From: Methylobacterium bullatum
GTDB lineage: Bacteria; Pseudomonadota; Alphaproteobacteria; Rhizobiales; Beijerinckiaceae
Reading direction: 5' to 3'
Length of the DNA stretch: 64,000 nt
Assembly: GCF_014845095.1 (NCBI RefSeq)
Contig: NZ_NKUG01000003.1
Coordinates: forward strand, 17,086-81,085
Shown here: one piece after another, positions 9,150 to 17,294 of the stretch
Layout: each line of letters opens with the position of its first letter
Position numbering within the stretch: position 1 is the first letter of the stretch
Made by a program: the position numbers and the translations under genes
Notes under the pieces: model-generated
Database searches by the model: none
What the model saw: only the letters and a program-made list of their open reading frames with translations
What the model was told of the DNA's origin: nothing

Positions 9150-9932
9150 TTAAGCGTCTTTCTTGTCTCCCGGCATACGCGCGAGGACATCGGGACGCTG
9201 GATCAGGATCTGCGAGCGGCGGGCGGAGACGATACCCTGCTCCGTCAACCGCTTCAGGCTGATCGTGACCCATTGGCGGGTGGCGCCGACCATGTGCGCG
9301 AGATCGGCATGGGTGAAATCGGCGGCAATCAGGATGCCGCCCTCCTCCTCCACGCCATAGAGCCCTGAGAGGTGCATCAGCAGGAAGGCGAGGCGATCCG
9401 TGATGGATCGCGTGCCGAGCATTTGAGCGAGCGCCGAATAGCAGCGGCCCTTGAAGGAGAGGCCCTCGATGATTCCGAAAGCCAGTGCGGGAATCTTCGT
9501 CACGAGTTGGCGAAGCGCCGCGCCCGGGAGATGGAGAACGGTCGAGTTGCTCGCAGCCATGCCCGACCAGCTATGGGTACCTGTTCCGAACACCTCAGGG
9601 CCGCCGACGAAATTGCCGGGATACCAATAGGCCAGGGTGATCTCGCGCCCGGTCGGCGCGGCGTAGAACACGCGGATACGTCCTGTCTCGATCAGCCAGA
9701 TGCCGTCGTTTGGCGCCTCCTGGGTGAACAGCGTCGCGCCACGGTAAAGGACCCGGCGACGTCCCTGCTCCATCACTAGGTTACGTTCGAGCTCACTTAG
9801 CCCATAGAGCAGCGGCCGAGGACCGGCTGGCTGCGGAAACGCCTCCATGGGGTTCGGGCCTCCGGAGCATGTGAGAAGCGAAAGGCCCGAAGAGAAATGG
9901 GCTGTCTCCGTCCGAACGGGGGTGGGCTGCAT
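9150..9932 (-). CDS. Crp/Fnr-family transcription regulator
   Basis: Regulator of about 260 residues with an N-terminal cyclic-nucleotide-binding-like beta barrel and a C-terminal winged helix; the HTH reads DLAHMVGATRQWVTISLKRLTEQG near residues 217-240. No FNR-type cysteine cluster is visible in the N-terminal part, so an oxygen-sensing 4Fe-4S role is unlikely. GAGG stands seven bases before ATG 9932; an internal ATG at 9848 is the other possible start. It lies between the importer operon and the flavoprotein/HEAT operon, all reading leftward, and is the natural candidate to control both. The ligand is unknown. Confidence 0.85.
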   Translation of the reverse strand: MQPTPVRTETAHFSSGLSLLTCSGGPNPMEAFPQPAGPRPLLYGLSELERNLVMEQGRRRVLYRGATLFTQEAPNDGIWLIETGRIRVFYAAPTGREITLAYWYPGNFVGGPEVFGTGTHSWSGMAASNSTVLHLPGAALRQLVTKIPALAFGIIEGLSFKGRCYSALAQMLGTRSITDRLAFLLMHLSGLYGVEEEGGILIAADFTHADLAHMVGATRQWVTISLKRLTEQGIVSARRSQILIQRPDVLARMPGDKKDA

Positions 9933-10050
9933 CGCTGAACCTCGCAGGTGACCAAGTGCGATGCCGCAAAGCCTATACCAGCTCTAAACTACGAATCAGT
10001 CCGATACCCAGAGAATGCGAGACTCAAGACAGGCAGCCAATGTCCGCAAA

Positions 10051-10087
10051 GAAGCGGCGCAGGACCTTGGAGGTCCTGCGCCGCTTC
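10051..10087 (-). terminator. Strong hairpin terminator after the HEAT-protein gene
   Basis: A perfect 17-bp stem (arms 10051-10067 and 10071-10087) encloses a three-base loop. Read leftward it is followed by TTTGC, giving a short T-run. It lies 28 bases after the HEAT gene stop and before the Crp/Fnr gene, so it closes the DUF971-flavoprotein-ferredoxin-HEAT transcript. Confidence 0.85.
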
Positions 10088-10114
10088 GTCGGCGTCATGG
10101 GCTGAGGTCTTCGT

Positions 10115-11080
10115 TCAAACCTCCGCCCGACACCGGCCGATGGCCCAGCGGATCAACTTGCGAACGTCCGGATCGGGGTCCTCCGACGCGCTTTCAAGGA
10201 AGCCAAGCGCCTCTGGATGGGCGATCTCGCCGAGAGCCGCAGCAGCTTCCTTGCGCACGTTACTGATGTCCGAATCGAGGGCGCGGCCGAGCACGTCTAT
10301 GGCCGCAGTCGACTTAATCCGCCCAAGGGCATTGGCCGCCTTGGTCTTCACCTGCCAGACTTGGTCAGCCATAGCCGCGATCAGCGGCTCGACGGCCTCC
10401 GGAAGTCGGCTCTTCGCGATGGAAACGGCGGCCTCCTCTCGCACCTGCCAGTTCTCATCCTGCAGGCCGGCCAGCAGCGTCGAGACGCCGGGCCCACCCG
10501 AACGCAGGAAGACGAGGGCCGCCATCGTGGCGCGGCGCACGCTCGCATCGCTGTCGCGTGCCGTAGCGAGCAGGGCTGGAAGCGCCTCCTCGGCCTTGAG
10601 GTAGCCAATCACCCCGAGCCCTTCGCGGCGCACTTCGGGTGAGCCGCTGCATAGGGCTTTCAGCGCGGCGGAGAGAGCATCCGGGATAATCAACTCCCGG
10701 AGCGCCCGGAGGGCTGCGGCCTGGACGAAGGGATCGCTGTGCTCTGCCCGCTCGATGAGCAGCGGTCCACAGGTCGGCTCCTTTTTCTCGGAGAGGGTCT
10801 CGGCTGCGGTGCGGCGCACGTCCTCGTCCGCATCCTCGAGCGAAGCCACCAGGCCCTCGACCACATCGGGACCGTCATGTTCGTCAAGCGCCTTGGCGGC
10901 GGCGGCGCGGACCATCGGATCGTCGTCGCCGAGACCCTTAAGTAAAAGGACCTTAGCCTCGGATCCTACGGCCTCAGCGAGTTCCATCATCGCCACACGG
11001 CGAATGCCGGCATCGGGGCTGGCTGCGCGCTCGGCGAGATCCTCCAGATCATCGTCGAAGGTTTCGATTACGGGGCTCAT
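10115..11080 (-). CDS. HEAT-repeat protein (PBS-lyase-like repeats)
   Basis: About 321 residues made almost wholly of tandem HEAT repeats of about 31 residues, with the recurring pattern of Asp, Val-Arg and Ala-Ala (for example DDDPMVRAAAAKAL, DEDVRRTAAETL, DSDISNVRKEAAAALG). Such all-helical scaffolds bind proteins, and some are found with metal-cofactor enzymes. The start at 11080 follows an AAGAGG site six bases away; an upstream start would translate leader sequence. It is the last gene behind the AprB-like ferredoxin, 46 bases apart, so I infer an assembly, scaffold or docking role for the flavoprotein/ferredoxin pair. No catalytic residues are visible. Confidence 0.85.
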   Translation of the reverse strand: MSPVIETFDDDLEDLAERAASPDAGIRRVAMMELAEAVGSEAKVLLLKGLGDDDPMVRAAAAKALDEHDGPDVVEGLVASLEDADEDVRRTAAETLSEKKEPTCGPLLIERAEHSDPFVQAAALRALRELIIPDALSAALKALCSGSPEVRREGLGVIGYLKAEEALPALLATARDSDASVRRATMAALVFLRSGGPGVSTLLAGLQDENWQVREEAAVSIAKSRLPEAVEPLIAAMADQVWQVKTKAANALGRIKSTAAIDVLGRALDSDISNVRKEAAAALGEIAHPEALGFLESASEDPDPDVRKLIRWAIGRCRAEV

Positions 11081-11126
11081 TTTGACCTCTTGGATCACAA
11101 CGTGGTGGTCTGGCCGGGGCCAATGC

Positions 11127-11360
11127 TCAGCGGAGCAAGTAGGGAATATTGACTTTGACAGCATTCGTTGGGCAATCAACTTCGCATGGCATGCAGTACC
11201 AGCACTCATCGTACTTCATATAAGCTTTTTGCCGCGTTTCATCGATCGCGAGGATGTCGAGTGGGCAGACGTCGACACATACGCGACAACCCTTCTCCGC
11301 GATGCACTTCTCGTCGTCGATAACGACCGCTGCGCTCTTGGCTTGTGTGATGATGGGCAT
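11127..11360 (-). CDS. AprB-like 2[4Fe-4S] ferredoxin
   Basis: A 77-residue iron-sulfur protein. Cysteines occur as CIAEKGCRVCVDVCP (residues 19-33) and CWYCMPCEVDCP (53-64), giving two 4Fe-4S clusters. The insertion in the first motif and the aromatic CWYC second motif resemble the N-terminal part of AprB, the beta subunit of adenylylsulfate reductase, but the longer AprB C-terminal tail is absent. It starts 41 bases after the flavoprotein gene on the same strand and is very probably its electron-transfer subunit. The start ATG 11360 has GGAGA nearby. A role in APS reduction or oxidation is possible but not shown. Confidence 0.85.
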   Translation of the reverse strand: MPIITQAKSAAVVIDDEKCIAEKGCRVCVDVCPLDILAIDETRQKAYMKYDECWYCMPCEVDCPTNAVKVNIPYLLR

Positions 11361-11401
11361 GGAGGTCTCCGTGTCTCTGGGAAAAAGGCCGTCGCGGCGC
11401 G

Positions 11402-13144
11402 CTACTCGGCGGCGACTGGCGTCTTGATGCGGAGTTGATGGTAGGCGCTCATCTCTTCGTCCGCGACGGGAACGATGAAGGGGTCGACTTCGCGCTTGGC
11501 ACTCGCCATGCGGCCGCACTCGTCCTTGAACAAGACTGTATGGCAGGCCCAGTTCGGATCGGTTTCGGGGTGGTCGACGCGCAGGTGGTAGAAGCCCCAG
11601 CGGCTCTCGGTGCGGTACAGCGAAGCGTGTGCTGCCATGTCGGCGCAATCAAGAATGGTCTGTGTCTCCAAAGCCCGCAGCAATTCGTGCGGGTCGCGAG
11701 CAACGAGGTGGCCAAGATCCTCGCGGATCTCCGCAAACCGGCGCTGGCCGAGCTCCATTTTAGCCGTGACCTTCGGCGGCTCGAGATAGTCGTTCACGAA
11801 GCGCCGGGTCTTGAACTCCATCTCGTTCGGGGTGATGCCATCCTCGCGCCGTGTCGGCGCCAGCACTCGCTCCTGCTCGGTCAGGAAGTCGCTCTCGTCG
11901 TAATTGGCGAGGGTCGTTGAAGCGCAATAGGCTGCTGCATCCGCACCGGCGATGCCGCCATTCACGAAGGCGCCGAGCATGTAGTTGTGCGGTACAGCCG
12001 CCATGTCGCCCACGGCGTAGAGGCCGGGAATGGTGGTACGAGCATACTCGTCGACCCAAACGCCCGAGGCGGAGTGGCCGGAGCAGAAGCCGATCTCCGA
12101 GATGTGCATCTCGACGGCACGCTGACGGTAGTTGGTGCCGCGGCGCTCGTGGAAGCGGCCTCGCGAGGGGCGCTCGTTCGAGTGCAGGATCGTTTCAATT
12201 TCCGAAATTGTCTCCTCGCGCAGGTGGTCCATCTTGAGGAAGACCGGGCCGTTGCCGCCCTGCAGTTCCCGCCAGAATTCGAGCATCATCTGACCCGACC
12301 AGTAGTCGCACTCGATGAAGCGTTCACCTTTGTTGTTGGCTGTGAAGCCGCCGAACGGGCCGGTAACGTAGGCGCAGGACGGGCCGTTGTAATCCTTGAT
12401 GAGCGGGTTGATTTGGTAGCATTCGAGGTTCGCGAGCTGCGCACCGGCGTGGTAGGCCATCGCATAGCCGTCGCCGCAATTGGCCGCGTTCTCGTAGGTG
12501 CCGAACAGATAACCGGAAGCGGGCAGGCCGAGCCGCCCGGCAGCACCGCAGGCCAGCACCACCGCCTTGGCCTTGATCACGAGGAATTCGGAGGTGCGTG
12601 TGTTGACGCCGATCGCCCCCGCAATGCGGCCGTCTGGCCCCTTCAGCAGCCGGGTCGCCATGTAGCGATTGGTGACCGCGACCTGGAGGCGGCGCAGCTG
12701 CCTATAAAGCACCTTCTTGACGTTGTGCCCCTCTGGCATGGGCAGCACGTAGGTCCCCATATGGTGGACCTTGCGCATGTTGTATTCGCCCGAGCCGTCC
12801 TTCTCGAACTTGACCCCGAGCTTGTCGAGATACTGGATCATCGGGAAGGAGCCTTGGGCGTAGGCCATCACCGCCTTTTGATTGACGATGCCGTCATTGG
12901 CGACGGTGATTTCCTTCACGTATTGCTCGGGCGTGGCATAGCCCGGCACGACGGCGTTGTTCAGCCCATCCATGCCCATGCTGATTGCGCCTGAGCGCTT
13001 CACATTCGCCTTCTCCATCAGCAGCACCCGCAGCTTCGGATCGGCCTCCTTGGCCTTGATCGCGGCCATCGGACCGCCCGTGCCGCCGCCGATGACGAGA
13101 AGATCGGTCTCGATGATTTCGACCTTGGGGCTGGTGACGCTCAT
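11402..13144 (-). CDS. AprA/fumarate reductase-type FAD flavoprotein
   Basis: FAD enzyme of about 580 residues in the succinate dehydrogenase/fumarate reductase flavoprotein superfamily. The dinucleotide fold is LLVIGGGTGGPMAA near residues 15-28; the substrate-side stretch NVKRSGAISMGMDGLNN (near 46-62) and the later GLYAVGDMAAVPHNYMLGAFVNGG are most like AprA, the alpha subunit of adenylylsulfate reductase. The C-terminal part, with TESRWGFYHLRVDHPE, is also AprA-like. The ferredoxin that follows is AprB-like, so the pair is a two-subunit oxidoreductase. No sat, aprM or qmo gene is in the window, so a sulfur-oxidising role is unsupported, and a distinct substrate is likely. I prefer ATG 13144 to ATG 13159; neither has a strong ribosome site. 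Confidence 0.82.
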   Translation of the reverse strand: MSVTSPKVEIIETDLLVIGGGTGGPMAAIKAKEADPKLRVLLMEKANVKRSGAISMGMDGLNNAVVPGYATPEQYVKEITVANDGIVNQKAVMAYAQGSFPMIQYLDKLGVKFEKDGSGEYNMRKVHHMGTYVLPMPEGHNVKKVLYRQLRRLQVAVTNRYMATRLLKGPDGRIAGAIGVNTRTSEFLVIKAKAVVLACGAAGRLGLPASGYLFGTYENAANCGDGYAMAYHAGAQLANLECYQINPLIKDYNGPSCAYVTGPFGGFTANNKGERFIECDYWSGQMMLEFWRELQGGNGPVFLKMDHLREETISEIETILHSNERPSRGRFHERRGTNYRQRAVEMHISEIGFCSGHSASGVWVDEYARTTIPGLYAVGDMAAVPHNYMLGAFVNGGIAGADAAAYCASTTLANYDESDFLTEQERVLAPTRREDGITPNEMEFKTRRFVNDYLEPPKVTAKMELGQRRFAEIREDLGHLVARDPHELLRALETQTILDCADMAAHASLYRTESRWGFYHLRVDHPETDPNWACHTVLFKDECGRMASAKREVDPFIVPVADEEMSAYHQLRIKTPVAAE

Positions 13145-13211
13145 GATGTGCACTCGCATGTCGGGCGCAGATGCGGACCGCGCGCTCGGGAAAGGAAAGA
13201 CGGGTCAGCGA

Positions 13212-13589
13212 TCAGGCAGCCTTGGGCGTCCGGTCATCGGCCGTGCCGATTTCCAGCTTTGCGGCCTCGCGAGCCAGGTCGCGGAGATAGACCCACGGGA
13301 AGATTCCACGCGCGTGTCCGTCGGAGAACCCGAGGTTCACCGCATATCCGCCCATCGGGTCGATTTTGGTAACGGCGACGGTCTCGAAGGATATAGGAAA
13401 ATTGCCCTGTACTCGGTCCCGCGTGCACCAGGCGCAGCGGCAGCGCAGCCGCAGCGTCTCCGCCTGCAGTACAGCTTCCTCACCATTGGGCCAGACAAGG
13501 CGCATATCGCGACCACCACGGGAGACCACGGCATCGGTCGGGATCGCTTCCGGATCAAACGGCGGCTGTTCGGGCAGTCTCATCGGCAT
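13212..13589 (-). CDS. DUF971 (gamma-butyrobetaine hydroxylase-like N-terminal) protein
   Basis: About 125 residues of the DUF971 domain, found alone near Fe-S assembly genes or at the N-terminus of gamma-butyrobetaine hydroxylase. The family motif is seen as GGYAVNLGFSDGHARGIFPWVYLRDL near residues 82-107. A CRCAWC cluster near residues 47-52 could bind zinc or an iron-sulfur centre. It lies 67 bases upstream of the flavoprotein gene and is the first gene of that leftward operon, so a role in loading or stabilising the Fe-S/flavin partners is a fair guess. ATG 13589 and GTG/ATG choices nearby differ by only two residues. Confidence 0.78.
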   Translation of the reverse strand: MPMRLPEQPPFDPEAIPTDAVVSRGGRDMRLVWPNGEEAVLQAETLRLRCRCAWCTRDRVQGNFPISFETVAVTKIDPMGGYAVNLGFSDGHARGIFPWVYLRDLAREAAKLEIGTADDRTPKAA

Positions 13590-14272
13590 GTCCGTTATCT
13601 ACTGGTGCCAGAAGGCAGACGGATTAGACCCGGCGAGGCGGATGCCAGCGAGCAATTAGTTGCCGAAAGCGGCCGAAATAATTATGCAAGGTAGAAGCGA
13701 GTGCCCTGCGAGATTTATAAATCAGAGGGGAGCACAAGCCCGTCATCGATGGCGCCCCAATGCACATTCAACGTCAAGCTAACAACATCCGATAGGTTAT
13801 CGCATTGGCAACACTGCGGTCATGCCTTCTAACCATTATCCAAAACCAAAAGATGAAAATTATATAAATATAATTATCATTTTTATCTGAAATAATTATA
13901 ATCTATAGCTGTAAGAATCGATCAATTGCCATATGTATATTTTTAAATATAAATAAATACAAATATGTACGCGCCGCAATCAGCAAGCTTCAGTCGCACA
14001 ATGACTCCTCACTCTACGAAAGCCTCGGGCATCACGTCAATTGAGTAGAACTCCTTTGCTGGATCGAACCCTGCATCACTGATTTGAACAATCGAACTAG
14101 AGAAAAGGCCGTTGAACGCATATTTTTCAATGGTTCCTGACCCGGAGCGGACGCAGGGACGGTCCGCCTGTCGGCGTCGAGCCAGAGTCTGCCGAAAGCG
14201 CTATGTGGCGACAGTTGATGGCCGCAAATGTGAAGGACGATCGCTTCAGGCGTCTCGCCGGGGGTATGCGAT
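13590..14272. other. AT-rich non-coding boundary segment
   Basis: No convincing gene is seen. From about 13,846 to 13,970 the sequence is strikingly AT-rich, with repeated ATATAA and AATTAT tracts, against a genome that is otherwise strongly GC-rich. It lies upstream of the DUF971 operon, whose promoter must be here, and marks the change to accessory DNA on its right. Short reading frames at 14032-14319 have no family likeness. Confidence 0.55.
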
Positions 14273-14500
14273 CTACGCTCGCGCCAGCCGCTTAATCGCT
14301 TCGTCGATCTGGGTGTCACCTTTGGTCAGCTCAATGCTGGCCCGGCTCTCCTGGCCGACGAGGGAAGAGATCAAGGCGATCCGTGCATCCCGGCGCTGCT
14401 GGGCCTCCTCGATATCCCAATTCAGGTTGAGAAGGCGGCAGCAATCGACAATCGCGCCGTTACCAGGCTGGCTCGACCAGCAGGCAGGGGCGGGGATCAT
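14273..14500 (-). CDS. Small protein of unknown function
   Basis: A 75-codon reading frame beginning MIPAPACWSS, with a good GGAGG ribosome site about six bases before ATG 14500. The C-terminal two thirds is charged and probably helical (EEAQQRRDARIALISSL and IDEAIKRLARA). I do not recognise a family. It lies next to a decayed IS481 copy, so it may be a real small gene of the accessory region or a leftover fragment. The ribosome site is the main support. Confidence 0.4.
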   Translation of the reverse strand: MIPAPACWSSQPGNGAIVDCCRLLNLNWDIEEAQQRRDARIALISSLVGQESRASIELTKGDTQIDEAIKRLARA

Positions 14501-14541
14501 GGGCGGCCTCCGGAACTGGAGGCGCCATGCAGGTTCTATGG

Positions 14542-15164
14542 TCAACGCGGGGCAAACGCCGGCATGTGGAGCATCAACAGGTTGTCCTCGGATAATCCGA
14601 GGCGGCTGATGGGTGTCTGGCGGTTGATGCCCATGTGAGGCCGCTGCCAGTTGTAGCGGAAGAGGAAGGCTGGGAGCTCCTTCCCGCGTTGATCGGACGT
14701 GTCGTAGGCACGGGCATAAGCCCATTCGCGCAAGGACGTCTGGACGAAGCGCTCGGCCTTGCCGTTGGTCTTCGGGGTGTAGGGCCGGGTGCGTTTATGG
14801 GCGATTCCGAGCCATCGCAAGGCTTTGGCGTAGCGCCTGGATTTGAAGGCCGATCCGTTGTCGGTCATCACGCGCTCGACCGCGATGCCATGGCGACGGA
14901 AGAAGCGCAGGGCGTTGAGGAGAAAGGTCAGGCAGGAGCCTCGCTTCTCGTTGGGGTGGATCTCGGAATAGGCCAGCCGGGAATGATCGTCGACGGCCAA
15001 GTGCAGGTACTCCCATCCGGTCCCGCGGCCTTTGCCCTAACCCGTGCGCTTGACCCTGACCCAGCAAACTGGTCCGCACGGGGCGCGCCGCGACGATCGC
15101 GCACAACATGCCTCCGCTCGACGGCTGCTTCCTCGGGTCGGATCAGACGGCAGAGGAGACGCAA
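14542..15164 (-). pseudogene. Truncated IS481-type transposase with an amber stop
   Basis: The C-terminal half of an integrase-core (DDE) transposase: LAVDDHSRLAYSEI carries the first catalytic Asp region, TDNGSAFKS the second and the KTNGKAERFVQ stretch the Glu. Reading upstream in the same frame gives RVKRTG, a TAG at 15037-15039, then GKGRGTGWEYLH, which shows that the stop interrupts a formerly continuous protein. The N-terminal HTH part is not found in frame; pieces of it seem to continue in another frame to about 15164. It is therefore dead unless the TAG is read through. Confidence 0.78.
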
Positions 15165-15426
15165 GCCGAGGTTACCGAGCGGGAAGCCGAACGCATCCGC
15201 ATCGCCAAGGACGTGATAGCCGAGCGGGAGGTTACGGTGGTGGTGATCGCAATCGGCACGCTCATCAACGGGTACGGGCCCGCGCTCGTGCGTCTCCTCG
15301 GCTTTGAGATCTCATCATGAGCGACGCCGAGTTCGAGCATCTGCTGCCAGCCCATATTGACATCACCCGATGCAACCCGATGTTAAGCTTCAGAACAGTA
15401 CGTATTTATCTTTAAAATTCCATTCT

Positions 15427-15741
15427 CTAAAAACTATCTCTACATGTCGCACAGTCTACAAGTTCGCCCCTTGGGGGGATATTGTACTGTCCTGTAAGTG
15501 GATCTCTACCATACCGCAGACAGGGGTATGGAGGTGGCCCAGTCCGAACGCACACAAATGGCGGCGGAGCCATAAAGGCGGAAGTACTAGCAACAAGAAG
15601 ATGAACTTCGGCTTCGGATAATGACTTTTTTCTTCTGTATCCTTTGGGCGGCTTACTCGTATGGCTCCCTTTTGCGACCGCGGTAACAAGTTGGCCAACA
15701 GTTTCAGTGATCTTACGATCTTCAACAGGCTCATTAGGCAT
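15427..15741 (-). CDS. Small Cys/Pro-rich protein of unknown function, downstream of a lipoprotein gene
   Basis: A 104-codon gene with an excellent GGAGG site seven bases before ATG 15741. The first half is charged and leader-like (KGSHTSKPPKGYRRKKSLSE); the C-terminal half is rich in Pro, Gly and Cys, with cysteines in FVCVRTG, YPCLRYG and VDCATC. It starts 25 bases after the lipoprotein stop on the same strand, so they probably form an operon. Base composition is less GC-rich than in the flanks, which suggests transfer. No family is recognised; a zinc-binding protein or a processed peptide precursor are both open. Confidence 0.55.
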   Translation of the reverse strand: MPNEPVEDRKITETVGQLVTAVAKGSHTSKPPKGYRRKKSLSEAEVHLLVASTSAFMAPPPFVCVRTGPPPYPCLRYGRDPLTGQYNIPPRGELVDCATCRDSF

Positions 15742-15766
15742 AGTTCAACCTCCAAAGAATATGTGC

Positions 15767-16606
15767 TCACCGCTGAAAGGCATTCCTGATGCCCGCCTCA
15801 ATCGATCCAGACAGGACAGTCGAGAAGTGTAGTTCTGCTCCTTGCCGGCTAGGATTTACAATCGTTTTGCTACGTTGCTGACCATTACTGGCTACGGCCT
15901 TGATTACTTCTTCTGATGCTGGAGAAAAGGTAATAACTAAATCATGCGTCCTCGTTCTGCTAGTACTAAAGAAATTTCCATCAGAATTACCGGTAAATTC
16001 TTTCAGCTTCCATGTAGGAGTTGCTGACGCTGTGGTCGTAATCTCAAACGTGACTTGATGCTGAAATACATTTTCTTTAACGACAAGAGGAGTTGTCTTA
16101 AAATTAATTGTATTAGTTATTGCAGCACTGACTGCGGTGAAAAGCCATTGTGATAGAAGTAGATCACTTTGCAGCAGGAATAGGCCATTCGAGCGAGATT
16201 CATCTGAGCATCGTGCGTTCACAAGATCTGAAACTAAATAATATCCATTTATTAGATTTTTCCGCTTTGCGTCGGACGAGAAGTTGAGACCGGCTCCAAG
16301 TGAGAACGCTGGATTTGTAGGAGTAAGGGGTGACCAAAGGACACTTGGTGTTAGTCCTACTTTTTCATCCTGTGAGAGAGTCAAAGTCATCTGGGCACCC
16401 CATGTATCTAGAAAGGTGCCCTCTGGATAAGCAGCGCGCAAATCAGACACCGCACTACGCAGATCACAGGTAATATTAGTTAGTATTTCTTGTACCAACC
16501 TCTGGCCTTCGACTCGACCGCCGCCCTCCTGTATCTCTGGGACTCTAAATCCACAGGCTGTCAAAAAATGAATTGCAAAAAGGGAAAATACAAACAACAA
16601 GCGCAT
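15767..16606 (-). CDS. Outer-membrane or periplasmic lipoprotein of unknown function
   Basis: A lipoprotein of about 279 residues. The start MRLLFVFSLFAIHFLTACGF gives a short signal peptide with lipobox LTAC, so the mature protein begins with a lipidated Cys. The rest is soluble, with serine/threonine-rich beta-like stretches and no membrane segment. An ATG 21 bases upstream (16627) is in frame but would spoil the charged start. Codon use is AT-rich relative to the neighbours. The small Cys-rich gene follows 25 bases later. No family is recognised. Confidence 0.65.
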   Translation of the reverse strand: MRLLFVFSLFAIHFLTACGFRVPEIQEGGGRVEGQRLVQEILTNITCDLRSAVSDLRAAYPEGTFLDTWGAQMTLTLSQDEKVGLTPSVLWSPLTPTNPAFSLGAGLNFSSDAKRKNLINGYYLVSDLVNARCSDESRSNGLFLLQSDLLLSQWLFTAVSAAITNTINFKTTPLVVKENVFQHQVTFEITTTASATPTWKLKEFTGNSDGNFFSTSRTRTHDLVITFSPASEEVIKAVASNGQQRSKTIVNPSRQGAELHFSTVLSGSIEAGIRNAFQR

Positions 16607-16737
16607 GACGTACTCACTTGACAACATCCGCCAAGCAGACGAATCGTTCGAATACTTGGATCAGACGCACTTCATTTACGCAATCTGACATCTATAAAAA
16701 ACAAGCATCTGTGTTTTTTATGCAACACATCAAGCCA

Positions 16738-17110
16738 CAGAAGAACACAGTGCGGCTCTGGCGCTGCGCCTATCGGGGTGGCAGCCCGGAGGCGTTGCGT
16801 CGCCGCCTGGCCGCCGGGCCGCCTCCTGTGAAGGCCAAGGCGGCGCTGCGCGTGGCGGCTCCGTTGCTGAGCGCGCCGGTGGCCGACCGGACCAACTGGA
16901 CCCTGGCGCGGCTGGCCGAGGAGATTGGACGCCAGGAAGGCGTAACGATCTCGCGCTCGCAACTCTCAAAGGTCCTGCGCCGAAAAGGGAGCTGCGCTAC
17001 CGGCGCCCGCGCCACACACAGAAGGGGCGCCAGGATGCTGACGCCATGGCCCGAGTCGGCCTGCGGTTAATCCTGCGCAAGCAGCAGCTTGACGCCCCAA
17101 GCCATCGCCA
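16738..17110 (+). pseudogene. IS630-type transposase N-terminal remnant, frameshifted
   Basis: The translation gives the winged-helix part of an IS630 transposase: SPEALRRRLAAGPP, then TNWTLARLAEEIGRQEG and SRSQLSKVLRRKG. After about 16,988 the likeness moves to another frame (LRYRRPRHTQKGRQDADAM), showing a frameshift. The DDE domain is missing. It is a remnant, different in sequence from the fuller IS630 copy at 20,911-22,076. Confidence 0.72.
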
Positions 17111-17294
17111 ACCAAGCTGTCACAGCCCGAGAACTTGCATAGGCTGTGGAGCGCAAAGCGGGTCAACTCCACCTGCGGCTGTCGCGAGCGAATCTAATCA
17201 GTTTTAGACATTGCGGATACTGTAGTGTTGATAGAAGCTGCAGACGCGAAGTCCAGCAGGCGCGGGCAGTGTAGGAAGCGGGAGGAGAGCAGCT

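Noticed and set aside
11127..13144. Genuine dissimilatory AprAB
   Set aside because: The ferredoxin lacks the long AprB tail, and no sat, aprM, qmo or dsr gene lies in the window, so only likeness is claimed.
15108..15320. 70-codon plus-strand frame with a hydrophobic stretch
   Set aside because: It begins inside the IS481 remnant, has no ribosome site and no known family.
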